Positions 36,851-48,907 of a DNA stretch of 64,000 bases are shown one piece after another. The notes beneath the pieces were generated by a model. That model searched no databases and was not told the DNA's origin. It worked only from the letters and a program-made list of their open reading frames with translations. The DNA comes from Pipra filicauda (lineage: Eukaryota; Chordata; Aves; Passeriformes; Pipridae): assembly GCF_003945595.2 (NCBI RefSeq), contig NW_024105098.1, positions 2,418,001-2,482,000 on the forward strand, in the 5' to 3' direction. How positions within the stretch are numbered: position 1 is the stretch's first letter; each line of letters begins with the position of its first letter. A program made the position numbers and the translations under genes.

Positions 36851-39800
36851 CTGTGTGAAAACACGGGCCAAAAGTGAAAAAAGGCTTTTTTTCCCCTGTC
36901 ATCCTCCAGTTGAGTCTCGCCGTGTGCTGGGGGCATATGTAAAATAACTCGTGTTCTCAGGAGAACTAGCTCCGAATCCACCTAAAGTGAGTGAGGTGCT
37001 CTTTAAGCCTTACCAAGGCCAGGGATACCTTGAGCTTTTTTCTCTTCTGTTCTACGTGATCTTTTGCTTGTGAGAAAAACAGAATGCGAAAAGCCCCAGC
37101 AAACAGGCACTGCCTGCAGATCCATGGTTCCCATTAAACCAGTCCACACCTCTGTGTCCACCAAAAAAGGTGGTCCTTCCAGCTCACCTGCCTGGTCCTG
37201 CTGCTTTGCTGCTCCCAGCATGAGGAATTCTGCTGCTGCTCTGAGCTGGGACCAGGCATTGATCTGGCCTGGAGCTAGTCCAGCCAAAAACCAGAGGAAA
37301 TACTTAAGCTTTCACTGGGAAAACATGAGCATTAGCCCTGGAAGAGGGGAGGAGGGAGGGAAGGGCATCCCTCCCCTGGCAGTGACTGATTACTTAATGT
37401 GTTAAAAGTCCTGAATATTTTTGCTTCACCCTCCTCGCTCTGTGATATGCAGCCCTTGTTTTAACCCAAACTTAAAGCATGGCCTGGCTTGATGTCCACA
37501 TGGTGGTTTTGCACACAAAGTCAGCCTAAGAGATTCTGTGCTTGCTGAGCTCAGGCAGAGATTCCATCCTCCAAAGGTGCCCTAGGAATCAGGGAAGCTT
37601 AGGGGTAGGACTGCAGAACAGACAGAAGCTAAAGAGGTGACTGAAGCAGCTGGAGAAATATCACCAGCAGTGCTCTGGGAGGTACCTCATGGTGTTGTGG
37701 GCAGCAGTCAGGGCTTTGGGCAGAGTGGCCAGCAGCTCCCAGTCGCTGGAATTCCAGGAGTAAAATAATCTCCCTGCTTGACTGCCCATAGAGATTGACT
37801 GGGATATAAAATGTGCATTTGGGGCTGGGCATCTCTGCTTCCCTGACAGCTGCATTTCCCTTCAGCCCGGAGTTCAGGCCTGGGCAGCTTCTCAAAGGTC
37901 ATTTTCCTGACCAAAGGTCAAGATGTCAGACCACATCAGAGTCACGTCACCAGTGGCGTGTTTTCAGTACGATAAGACAGCCTCTGTGTTCAAGTAGGTA
38001 TTCAGCTGTGGGATTCTATTCCCATGATATGTGTATGAGAATTATTAAATGTGAAATCAAATCTAATTCTTCTGCACAAACTCAGCCAGGCCAGCAGTCT
38101 GGGAGATTCGTTTGCTTCTGTCCAGTCTACAACAATAGAAATGGTTTGTTTGTAGAGCTCTGCTCACCTTTCTGGGTTCGTGAGTGACTGGAACCTCATT
38201 TGGAGAATCCTGAGTTTGAATTTTGGGCCAATGACAGATCCTGTGGAAAATGTCAAGGAAATTTTCTCTACGTTTTCAAGATCCTGGTCGAATCCCGTGA
38301 GCAAAGTAATTTGGTTGTACTGCTGGAAGGTGGCAGCTTCTCTGAAGGTAAAGCAGACAGAGTGTCAGAATCCCCAAGGGAATAGCACCAGGTTTAATGT
38401 ATTCAGTGTAACATTAGTAGCAGAGCTGGGGGAGGAGGGCACAATTAGTGATTAGTTTCTGATTTACAGAAGGTGGGTGTGGATTCAGGCCCCCAGGTGT
38501 GAACCTGCTCAGCCACTTTGGCACTCAGCTCTTTGGGGTGGGAGTGGGGACACAGAGGTCTGATATTGTTTGTCCCAAACCAGAATCCTCTCCGTGATTC
38601 TGCTTTGATCCCGAGTGGACTGAATCCAAGTGATGTTTGTACCTGGCTGGCTGTGCAGACCTGAACACTGAGTCACTTCGAGACAGGCATGAAATCTGCA
38701 CTGCTCTTGGTGCAGGAGCGATGCAGATTGCTCCACTGCAAGCAGATCCCAGATATGGCTGAGGGAATATGCAGTCAGAGATACTTGGGAAAACTAGTTG
38801 AGCAGGATTGTTTGGCTGAAGTGTGTTTAGATCAATCAAGAATTTGCATGTTCTATAAACACCAGTCATTAATTTGCCTCTCTGAACAGAATGAGTTGAT
38901 TTGGATGTGAGATATTCAGGCCCAGGTTCATCCCAGCTGTCTTGGGCACTGGGAGCTGGAGCAGAACACTCCTGGGAGGGGATTGAAAGAGGGGGAGATG
39001 CTTTTCCTTCTGCCTTAGTGGAAACCTAGGGGCAGCTGTGCCTCTGGCTGGGATTGTCCACTTCAGTCCTTAAAAGGAATGAGAAGGGCCCAAATCACAG
39101 TGCTGGGCTGTCAGGTGGTGTGTGCTGGGGGAGGCTGTGGAAATTCCATAGGCATGTGCACTGGCAGGTATCAGCAGGGATATGGAGGAGGATGTCTTGC
39201 CTCCTCCCAGCTGCAGTTGTGCCAAGTGATTCTTTGGCATTTACACATTATCAGATCAGTAAGACTTACGGATTAACTTTGGATTCTGCCTTCTTCCCAG
39301 TCTCATCAGCTAGTACGATGCTGAACGTACCTCTCCTGGTGTCTTTGTTCCACGTGATAATATCCACAAAGTAGTGATAAACTGAGGGGAGGGAGAGAAC
39401 TAGTGTGGTTAGATCTGGCAGGCTCACTCTGCTGTTGAGCTTCTGTGTGCCCGTCTGGGAGTGGAGCTGCAGGTGGAGGATGGACATAACCCCTTCAAAT
39501 TTCTCTCCAAAATCCTTTTCTCCTCCCTGCTCTCCATCCCTCCTAGCAGAGATTTTTTTAACAGAAACACTAAGAGGTGTCAGGAAAGCACTACAGAAAG
39601 GGTTATCCATGCAGGATGGCCTCTCTGTATGACTCTAAGCACACCCCCTTTAACACTTCGCCTTCCAGATTGCCTTTCCTTTTCTTTTCTTTCTCCTGTC
39701 CCATTCGGAACCCCTCCATTTTTGTTCTCAGCATCTGTCATTTGTAATCCCTATCATGGAGCACAATTCTTTGATCTGTAAGTCTGAATTCACTTGCTGA

Positions 39801-42800
39801 CCAGCTCTGGAGCTCAGGCCATAATCCCTGCCCATGCCTTGCTATTTTGGTGATCACAGGGAGGAGGAGAAACCTCGGTGACACCCTTTTTTCCATTAAT
39901 TCTCTCCCTTTCCCTGTACCTCTTGCTTTTCTCCAGGGGTAGCTTTTTCACCTGCACAGTCTCTCTTTGTCTCCCACCATTCCCACACACCTCTTCCTTT
40001 CACAAAAGAATGGTGTGTTGCTTTTAAACTCGGTTTGGGAACTTTTATATTTAATTTGCAAGTTCTCAACCAGTTTCCTAGCACTGTAAGCAAGTTGGCT
40101 TTCACAGCACCGGGCAGGATTGCAGATAAGGAATGTCATGGCAAAGTGCAGCTGGACACAGTTCTGACCAGCAGCCACTGGCATTGTTTCTAAAATGCTG
40201 GCTATGACCAAACCACCTCTGCTCAGCTGCTGCTGAAGGAGGCAATGCAAAAAGACAAATCGTCTCGGAAATCTCAGTCACTTACTGCAAAATGGCTCTT
40301 TGTCCCCTGTATCGAAAAACATCCTTGTCACTGGATGGCTCTGTTGTGTTAAATAGCTTTTCCACTCATGGGCATAATAACCTGCAGGTGACAGTTTGAA
40401 AATGAAACACAGCTACTGCACAGGTAGATGAGCAACTAAATGGCTGAAAATAAGCAAGTGTTTAAGAAATAGTGTATTGTTTGCCAGCTGCCAGGTCTCA
40501 GTGTGACACAAGCTCGAAACAAGCTCCTGTACTCTGCAGATTTAGGACTAAATATGCCTGGCTACTGTTCAGCACGTACTTCAAGGCTGATCTTCTTCCA
40601 CACCTGCTATCCATGGTCAAGGAGGATTTCATTCAGTGCAGAATGCAAATCATCCCCTTGGCTTTGCCACTTCCTTTCTGGAAGTGTCAGGTGTTTTAGC
40701 ATCAACCTTCCAGAGCTGGCAGCTTGATGCTGGGCTGTCACACCCAGGCTGGGATGCCTCTGTGGGTCCAGAATCCCCTTTGTTCACCCCTCTGCCATTC
40801 CTTTTAGAGAACAGAGAGGTTTGTGGTGCTGGGAATTTACTAGAAAATACTGTTTTAGCAAGAACATGCCCCTCTCTCAAACCCTGCAACTAAAGGACTT
40901 TAATTCATTGTTTCCATGACTGTAGTGTAAAGATCCCAAGTCTTGTTTTGGCTTTCCTAGTTCTGGATCCTTTACCTGTGAATTTTGTTCTAGATCACAA
41001 TGTGATGTGATGGTACAAAGAACAGGGAGGTTTCTCAGACCTCTTTGAAGCCAAGGGGAGGCCTCAAAAACCTCAGTGGAAATAACTTCGATGATTTTGC
41101 AAAGCACTGTGTTGTGTTGGTCCTTTAGTGAAACATCACACAAGTTACAGTGATGACAGGAAGCTCTGTGTTCAGGATGGTCTGACATTCCCTGGATCCT
41201 TACCTAGGATGGGGCATGGCATAGGCCAGAAGGTTTCACAGCTGGTACATTTGCCATTCCTGTAATTCCTGTACGAGTCGCAGGGATAAGCTGTGATGTT
41301 GCAGCTCCGTGTCAGGGAGGACAGGAACAGGAAAACAGACCTCTGGTGGTCACATTTAAAGTACTGCAATCCTTAATCATACACAGGGAAGAAATATTTT
41401 GTTAGGAACCCTCACTCGTCAGGGAAACAGGATTAATGCCCACAGGACACAGCTGTGGACAGTCCCTGACCAGTCTGGACCCAGGGGATTGCACTGGGGA
41501 GCACTGGGCTGTGGCAAAACAGCAAGTGGGCACCAGCCTCCCCCTTTGACTGCACTCAGCTCTGCCTGTGTCTGGCTTGCTTTTCTTCTTGTATTTTTGG
41601 TTTTAAAAACATATTTGTTTGTATAGCTACTGCAGTTCCAGAGGATCCAAATATGAATCCAGTTCCATGTCAGGTGTTTTCCTCTCTGAGCTCAGGCCTG
41701 ACAGCTGGATATTGCTTTTAGTTTTGCACATGACCTTCCATTTTGGTGTAAAAAAACTCTTTAGAAAGCCCAAACTAATAAAATGCCTTGTTGCATGAGG
41801 AGCAAAGTGAGTGAAGCCTCATATCCTAGGGATTTTTGGTTCAGGCTGTTTTCCTGTGTAGATTCTCTCAGGTATGATAAGGGTTGAGTTCACAAAGCTG
41901 CCTTTTCTTCTGTGAGGTATCTTTTTCACCCAGCTTTCATCAAACCAGTTCAGATGCCAGGCTGAAAGGAAAAAAAGCTTTCTTTGATTCAAGACTAGGC
42001 CTTTACCTTCCAGACTGCAGTGTTAGTCACTGCCAAGGAAGGTGCAAGATTTGGTCTAACTGCCTGCTCCACATTCATCTTGAACCCATTTTCTGGACAG
42101 GTTCTTGCCACTGCTTTTGTGTGTTCATAGTAATTGAAAACAAAAAATCCCATGGGTTTTTTGAATGCAGTCACAAAACAAAGGCACAAATCTACCTGAT
42201 GGCTTTTTGCACAGAGAATTAATCCCACTTGCACTGTGACAGGGGCACAGAAAGGTCACCCTGACTCTCACGCACATGAGCTAAACCTCTGTCACATCAG
42301 TGCTGGGAAGAGGTTGCTGCTGTGGCTTTCCCAGAATATGGGTTTCATGTCTTTTCTAAGCAGTGATGATGTTTCTCTGGCTTCCTCCTCCTTTTCTGAG
42401 GAGAAAATGGAAACATTTTGTCAGGGTCTGTGCAGTTCAAGGCAGGATTAATTACCAGAAAATACTGTCAGTGGACAGCCCGGCTGGTCGGTCCCGCCGT
42501 TGGGGTAGAAGTCGATGTGGCCTAGTGCTTCTCTGTAACCTAGTCCTGATAAAAGGGAATAAATATTAGGGCAGGAATATTAATACCATCCATCTGTTTA
42601 GGGAGCAGGCCAGGCGGTTGTGACCCAGCTGGGTCATTTTAGTGATGGTATCAAATACCTAAAATAAGCCTGTGTGTCCAACAGTGCAAAATTTAGGTTT
42701 TTGTGTCACTGTGTGCAGGAGAAGAAAAGGGATGTGAAACCTGGGTGTTGCTGTGGTGCTGAGTTTGACTTCTTGGAAGGGCTGGGAGAAGCAATGAGGT

Positions 42801-45800
42801 GGGAAAGCCAGGTGCTAGGGGTAGGCTGCCCATGGGAGCGGAGCGGAGGGCTGGCATCACGTGGCTGGCCTGGCTGGTGGATCTGGGAAAGGATAGGGCT
42901 GAGGGAGAGTCCAGATTCATCCTAGAGGAAGGTTTAGCTCAGAGGAGGTGGGATGGACACTGGAAACATCATGCAGGGAGCCATGGGTTGGGGATAACTG
43001 ATCTACTGTGCAAGGCACTGAGCTGTGGGACCGGCTTTGGAGATGCTGTGTGCTGGGATGCAGTCTGAGCCCGGGGTGGGATGTTAGTGTGGAACTGCTC
43101 TGGCAGGACTGTGTGCTGCAGGAGCTCCCACACGGGGCCCAGGTCCTTGTAATTCATGGGCCACCAGGCTGTAACTGCTATAATCCAGCAGCAGGTTTTG
43201 AAGTGTAAAGAAACCAGCAGCTCCCGAGGGAGTGCTGAGAACAGTGTGGGCAACAGAGCACCCCAGAGTCCTTCCCAGCACCAGTGAAGGATTCTGCTGT
43301 CCTGGGCCAAAGGAGCAAAGGTCCTGGCACTGCTGCCCACCACACCACTGCTTTCCCATGCTCCATCAGTCCCTGGGTTTCCTCGTGGAGCTGCAGAGCT
43401 GGAATGTCACGTACCGTCGGTGTCGGAATGAATGACGTCGACAAACTGTGCGTCGGTGGGGTCCAGCCTCTCACTGGGGGGGGTTCCCCGGTACAAGGGC
43501 CCCGCTGGGTCCAGGCCTGCAACACAAAGCCACGTGGATGGCACTGCCTCGTGCTGTGCTGGCCTTGAGGCCAAAGGACTGACGGGGGAAGGCTCACCCG
43601 TGATTCTTCCAAGTGCGCCACCAAACATCTGTCCCACAAAGCCGGAGATGTGTGCTCCCAGGCTCACTCCTATCATGTGCATGGAGTCAAGGGATGCTCC
43701 ATGAATCTGAGATTTAAAAGTACTCATGGTCACAGATTTGAGGCACAGGAAAGGCATAAAAAATATCAGGAGGAGGAATGTAAAGGCATCTCGCTGTTTT
43801 CCCCACTTTTTCTCTTGGTGTGTTCCACTCTGTGTAAATATTCCCTCTTTGATAGTCCCACAGTGCAGCCAGCATCCCTCTTTGAGGCCCATACCTGATG
43901 AACACAATTCAGGCAGTGGCTGTATTTTCCTGGGGCACTGGAGACAGAAACTATTCATGGGCCCCAGGAGTAAAATTCCAGTTGGCCCACATGTGGTTTC
44001 TGCAAGGAATTAGCAGACACTATGATCTTAATGATCCAGTGTCTTCATTGCTTGTGCAACAGCTTAGGGGAACTGTGAACTGTAGCTGGTCCCCTTAAAT
44101 TGATTTTTGGACGTACAGAAAGTGGAAGTAAAGTTTCTGTGTGTAGGAAAACATGTCTGTAGAGTTTTGTACCCAGAAATGGAGAGACAGAGTGTAAACT
44201 GAATATTGCGACAAAATACCATCGTACCAAGTCCAAGGGTACAACTTGGCACTGCAGGATAGCTGCAAAAATTAATGTATTCCTTTTAGGAGTTTCTATT
44301 CCCAGACATCCTGCTGGTTTTAAACACTTCCTTTGTGCCCTTTACATACTGTGCCTTAATGACTATATCATAGTGTGAACGTCCAACTTACCAGCATTTC
44401 ATCAATAAGTTTCTTCAGAATCTCAGCAACTCTTTTGCACTTTCTGGAAGCATTATTGTAGATGAGGGTTGTTGCCCCCTGATTCCAGTCCACGAGGATG
44501 ATGTTCATGTCCTCTGCAGAAAGCAGGAGATGCAGCAGGTCGGGGATCCAGACGGGGGCAGAGCCTGTGAACCGGTACCCGTGGACGATGAAGGTGGTTT
44601 TCTTGGTCACATTGAGGTACTCGGAGGTTGTTGAGTGGAGCTCCTCGGCACAGGTTGGGTTCTGCCTGGTGTAGAGCAGCAGCTTCACTTTCAGCTCTGT
44701 CCCTATCAAAGCGCTCCAGAAGCCGAGGGCTGTGAATGCAGGACATGTCTCCCCAGGATCTGAAAAGAGCACAGAGTGGCAAATGGAGTGTAGCCCCAGT
44801 GCATTTGCTTCCACCTGCCAGCCCTGCACAGGGGCAGGGACGTGTGTTGTGACATGTCTGAGCCAGGGCTGCTTCTCTCCTGTCTCCTCTCCTCATGTTC
44901 ATGACTGCGGTTACCTTGGAATGTAGGTTTTCTTGCCATGTTGGAACAACGACAGCAAGTGCACCTTCTTGGATCAGCATTCCCTGAAACAAGGCAGTCC
45001 TGCTTCCACAGGCAGCTGGGAGATGGCATGGCCTCTCTCCAAAAATCCCAGTAGTGTGAGGAAGTGACTGACAAGCGGGATGGTTGCTGTGCTGGTTTGG
45101 GAGCACGCCCAGGTGCTCTGGACAGGCCCGAGGGTAAATGGGTGTCCTCGGGGCTGGTTTGTACCTCCAGCCTGGAGCTGCCCAGCCGCAGAGGATTTCC
45201 CGTGTGAGGGGCAGCTCAGTGCTTCATTTGTGTGTGCAGATGCACCCTGCTATTCCTGACTGCAAAATGGGCACCCTTGGGCTGCGTGGGATGTCACGGA
45301 TGGTGCTGTGTACACAGCTGAAGAGTAACTGAATTGGGTGTAAGTGCTGCTCCATGGGATGGTCTGTGCCTTTGGAAAGCCTGTCTTTGTGCCCTGCTTT
45401 TCCAGCAGGGCACCAACCGAGCCTTTATTTCCCAGTACAACCTCCAACAGGGCACTGACAGGGAATGGAACAACTGTCTCCAGACAGACGCTGCTTACGA
45501 AGTTTAGTAGCCTCTTCCTGGCTCACAGTCCTTTCCCCCAAATCCTTTTAATCTTATTGAAGAACCTTGTGGGGGAGAGTGTCCCTCTCACACATATACC
45601 CTGGGCTGCAGCAATTTTTCAGGCTGCAATTCCTAGAGGAATCTTCCTGATCTTTGTTGCTTAAAAGGCTGTGCAGTGGGTAGAAGAGTTTAGAAAACCT
45701 GCAGCTGTAACCTAATTGTGCTCTAATAAATCTTCAATGCTCTGTGCATTTTAACTTCTATATGATGAAACTCTCACAGTTTCTATGAGCCACTTTCCCT

Positions 45801-48800
45801 TCTCTCCTCCTTTGGAAAGCAGGAGCATGAGAGTGATATAAATACTATGTGCCCAGCACATAAAACAATCTGCTCAGTTGCCATAGTTCTGCTAATTACT
45901 CTGTAGAAGCCCCAGGAGCTCCAGAAATAAAAGTTAATAGGCTAAAAGGATGTTGCAGTTAAATCCAACTGAATATTTTAAATTGCTACCATAAATTTTA
46001 ACATCTGAAATCCATGGAGTCCTTACTGTATAAAGCCTATGGTACCATATGAACAGTGGGACAGGAGTGGTGGGAAATGAGCCCTCAGCCAGGCCCACTG
46101 AACGTGGGTTGAAACCAGGAGCCTTTGAATGGGGGGGTGTTCTGGCTCCTTAATGCTTCCCCCAGGGCTCCCAGGGGCAGGGTGGCTCTGGGCCCTACTC
46201 CCAAGAGGAAAGGTCACCTGGTGGCTGTCTCCTGGCCAGCCATTCTTACAGTGCCAAGGAGCTCCAGTGAAAGAGCAGCAGGAGTTCTCCTGTGGCACTG
46301 CTGTTGTGGAGATCTCAGAGGAATGGCAGAGAAAAGCTCACATTTCTGCTGATCTATGCCAGCTCACACAGTGAGACTCAGCAACTGTCCTCTAGGTGCT
46401 ACTGCAGCATAAAAAAATACAACTATCTTGGTTTTACTAATAACTAGGCATTGTTTTAGTTATTGTATAGCAGTATTATATGGTGTTGTTAATCATCTTT
46501 ACTGCCACTGAAGCTGTAGTAATAGAGGCAGAAATGCCAGGCAAGAATTACTTCTATATGGTGCAAGATTGCACTGATTGCTTAATTTGTGTCTGTATCT
46601 CCTGCCCTGTGCTGAGACTTGCCTAGAGGAGCAGTGTGTTTGTCATCAGAATAGCCTAAACCTCCTGGTACAGAGGAGCTTTCAAAGAGCTGGTCAGCAT
46701 TTGCTGATACCTGACACGAATTGATTCTGGTTTGATTATTAAAATCAGATCAGGATTATAATATATAATATTATTACAGGGGGGAGAAAACCTGCTGGCT
46801 TCTCTTCTGGCAGGATGGTGGCCATCTCAGCCTCATCCTGACACATCAGGATGGCCAGTTATCCTGACTTTGCTCTTCCTTCCAATGAGCACAGTGACTC
46901 CTACCCAAATGGCTGGAAGTGTCTTTGAAACTCCCAGATGATTGGGGTAAGTGGCTTATTGAGATTAAGTCTGCAAACAAATAAGTGAGGTGGAAAGTTA
47001 CACCCTGGCACTGTACTTAACTAACTTAACTTTCCCTCCAGGAAAGGTGAATGAATGTGGCAATTAACCCAGCATGCCATTAGCTCACCCCCAGCCCTGC
47101 CTTGGCCATTAGCTTGCTAGACAGACTCTGGCAATTCAAATTCTCCTGCTCAGTTTTCTGATATGTAAAATAGGGGCAAAACACTTGTCTGCTGGGCAAG
47201 GTGCTCTGAGGTTCCAGCACCTGTAGCAGGGGGCATAAAAATGTGTGAAATCCACGTCCCTGCCTGGGAGCTGGACATCTTTGGTCTTGAGCTTGAGATC
47301 AGCCTCCAAGGTGCTATTGCAGCAGGAGAGGCACCTTCAAAATAACCTGGTTCTGAACTTACATATATAAGTATATATCATGATAGAATCATAGAATGGT
47401 TTGAGTTGGAAGGGACCTCAAAGCTCATCCAGTGCCACCCCCTGCCATGGGCAGGGACACCTTCCACTGGCCCAGGTTGCTCCAAGCCCCGTCCAACCTG
47501 GCCTTGGACACTTCCAGGGCTGGGGCAGCCACAGCTGCTCTGGTCAACCTGTGCCAGGGCCTCCCCACCCTCACAGGGAAGAAGTTCTTCTAAATATGTT
47601 ATCTAAACATACTCTCTTTCAGTTTGAATATGTATGTTCTGAAGTTACATACTCCCAGGTGGGAGTACTGTGGTCACAAGAACAGTCCCAGGCAGTGCTA
47701 TCAAAGCCTGCATTCCCCTGGTCTCTCTCATTTCTTTCTTGGAGATGGTGTTTGGAGGCTTTTTCTTCCGTCTGTCCTGGATGCTGATCCTATGGACAGG
47801 CAGGGTTTGCCACTGTGGTGTTGGGGCTGTGGTCCTGAGCTGGCTGCATGAATAGAATAGCAGCCAAGTTTTTTTTACCTCCACCAGTCTGTCCTCTTGC
47901 AAAGGGAAGTTCCAACAGTTTTTTCACAGCAGTGGGTCAGTGGTCACTTGTCTCAGCTGTGGCCTTTGGGTCACAGAGGTGCTTCTCTGTCTGTCTGCAG
48001 GTTCTCTGGCACTGTGCCACCTTGCCTGGGCTCTGTACAGTGTGTTTCAACAGACTGCTCCTAACCATCGACAATAACTCTCCCCTTTCAGCAGACTTCA
48101 CAACCATGACGTGAATCTCAGGAGTGTTGGTGAAGATTTCCATCACTTCTGCACAGAGTGTGCCCTCCACCTCTTAAACTGGTCCTCAATAGCTCCCTGG
48201 TTTCCTCCTGCCTTTTCACATAACTCTTTTTCCCCACTTCTTGTGGGTACATTTCCTACAGCGCATTAAACAAACTAAGCAAAACGTGACCCCGAGATTA
48301 CTCCAGAGGACCCGATGAAATACAAGTTAGTATTTATAAGAATACTGGTTTTTTTAACCCTGTTTGTTTTCCCTACAAAGCAGAGAGCTGTAACTTGACT
48401 TGCTCCCATGTGTATGCTAACACAAGGCAGTACATTTGTTTATTGTTACACAGGTTGATTCTTGTAGGGCTGTGAGGATATCAAATGGAGCTTACTGTTC
48501 ATAAATGGTAATTCATCCTTCGCCCCTGTCGTACACAACACCCCTGAAAAGAAATCATTATTCTCTGAAGATTTCCAATGACATTTTCAGTGCAGATGGA
48601 TAGTACTTATATAAGAGAAATGTTTGCAAAGGGAGGAAAAGATAATAAAAAAAATACTTCTGGTTTTACATTTGGAACTCTTAGAACTGACTCCATCCAT
48701 GTAACCAGTATAATTTGCTTTGCCGAAATAAATAATGTTAGTGAGAAACCCTACACAGTAACTGTAATGCAGAGGGCAGACACAGTCATGTTTCTGTAAA

Positions 48801-48907
48801 GCACAGTGTGTTATATTTGACAAAAAACATTCAAAACAAATGGTTGGTTTCTTACCTGTTTTCACCCCGTGCAAAAGGTAGATGAACACAACACACAGCC
48901 TCAGCAT
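36778..48907 (-). CDS. LIPH: LIPH, lipase H / membrane-associated PA-selective phospholipase A1 (mPA-PLA1alpha), 10 exons
   Basis: LIPH is a secreted, membrane-associated lipase that cleaves phosphatidic acid to lysophosphatidic acid; in mammals this drives hair-follicle signalling through LPAR6 (family knowledge). Ten minus-strand exons join in phase to 447 aa (human 451): 48907-48856, 44759-44392, 43706-43598, 43516-43415, 42545-42456, 41371-41204, 40381-40286, 39381-39270, 38341-38168 and 36850-36778. The product has a signal peptide ([17 protein letters not shown]), the nucleophile motif GVSLG (Ser155), GLDPAGP (Asp179) and CDHQRS (His249), so the pancreatic-lipase-type triad is complete. 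N-glycosylation sequons include NVT at 67. The C-terminal PLAT-like part ([29 protein letters not shown]) is present. The protein ends ...FKPIPC, about four residues short of human. LIPI and other PLA1 relatives are alternatives, but the match to LIPH and the neighbours favour LIPH. Confidence 0.96.
38168..38341 (-). CDS. LIPH: LIPH exon 9 (aa 366-423)
   Basis: Acceptor ACCTTCAG, donor GAAAG|GTGAGC. It encodes [37 protein letters not shown] and [14 protein letters not shown]. Confidence 0.93.
39270..39381 (-). CDS. LIPH: LIPH exon 8 (aa 329-365)
   Basis: Acceptor CCCCTCAG, donor AATCC|GTAAGT. It encodes [19 protein letters not shown] and [12 protein letters not shown]. Confidence 0.95.
40286..40381 (-). 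CDS. LIPH: LIPH exon 7 (aa 297-328)
   Basis: Acceptor ACCTGCAG, donor TTTGCA|GTAAGT. It encodes [14 protein letters not shown], then [14 protein letters not shown], matching the human segment that precedes YHYFVDI. Confidence 0.9.
41204..41371 (-). CDS. LIPH: LIPH exon 6, catalytic histidine (aa 241-296)
   Basis: Encodes [39 protein letters not shown] and CPIL; His249 is the triad histidine. Phase requires the acceptor TGATTAAG at 41372; a second AG 8 nt further in (GATTGCAG) would shift the frame. Donor CCTAG|GTAAGG. Confidence 0.92.
42456..42545 (-). CDS. LIPH: LIPH exon 5 (aa 211-240)
   Basis: Acceptor TTTATCAG, donor TTCTG|GTAATT. It encodes [18 protein letters not shown] and DQPGCP. 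Confidence 0.94.
43415..43516 (-). CDS. LIPH: LIPH exon 4, catalytic aspartate (aa 177-210)
   Basis: Acceptor GTGTTGCAG, donor GACG|GTACGT. It encodes [19 protein letters not shown] and [12 protein letters not shown]; Asp179 is the likely catalytic acid. Confidence 0.96.
43598..43706 (-). CDS. LIPH: LIPH exon 3, nucleophile serine (aa 141-176)
   Basis: Acceptor AAATCTCAG, donor CACGG|GTGAGC. It encodes [19 protein letters not shown] and [17 protein letters not shown]; the GXSXG serine is residue 155. Confidence 0.96.
44392..44759 (-). CDS. LIPH: LIPH exon 2 (aa 18-140)
   Basis: Acceptor CTTTTCAG, donor ATGCTG|GTAAGT. It encodes mature N-terminal [43 protein letters not shown] and KKLIDEML. 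Confidence 0.96.
44760..48855 (-). other. LIPH: LIPH intron 1
   Basis: The longest LIPH intron (4.1 kb). It contains one CR1 copy at 47382-47610; nothing else recognised. Confidence 0.85.
47382..47610 (-). mobile_element. CR1 LINE 3' end fragment in LIPH intron 1
   Basis: ATAGAATCATAGAATGGTTT, then GTTGGAAGGGACCTCAAAGC and CTCACAGGGAAGAAGTTCTT; reverse CR1 terminus, in the sense of LIPH. Confidence 0.93.
48856..48907 (-). CDS. LIPH: LIPH exon 1, signal peptide (aa 1-17)
   Basis: Encodes [17 protein letters not shown], a hydrophobic secretion signal; donor AAACAG|GTAAGA. The start context is weak (C at -3), and a short overlapping upstream ATG begins at 48921. Confidence 0.85.

Noticed and set aside
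36269..36871. 200-codon minus-strand open frame with repeated GDSPG / VGTHL units
   Set aside because: It is the 41-bp minisatellite read through; 41 is not a multiple of three, so the units cycle through frames, and the region is LIPH 3' UTR and last exon.
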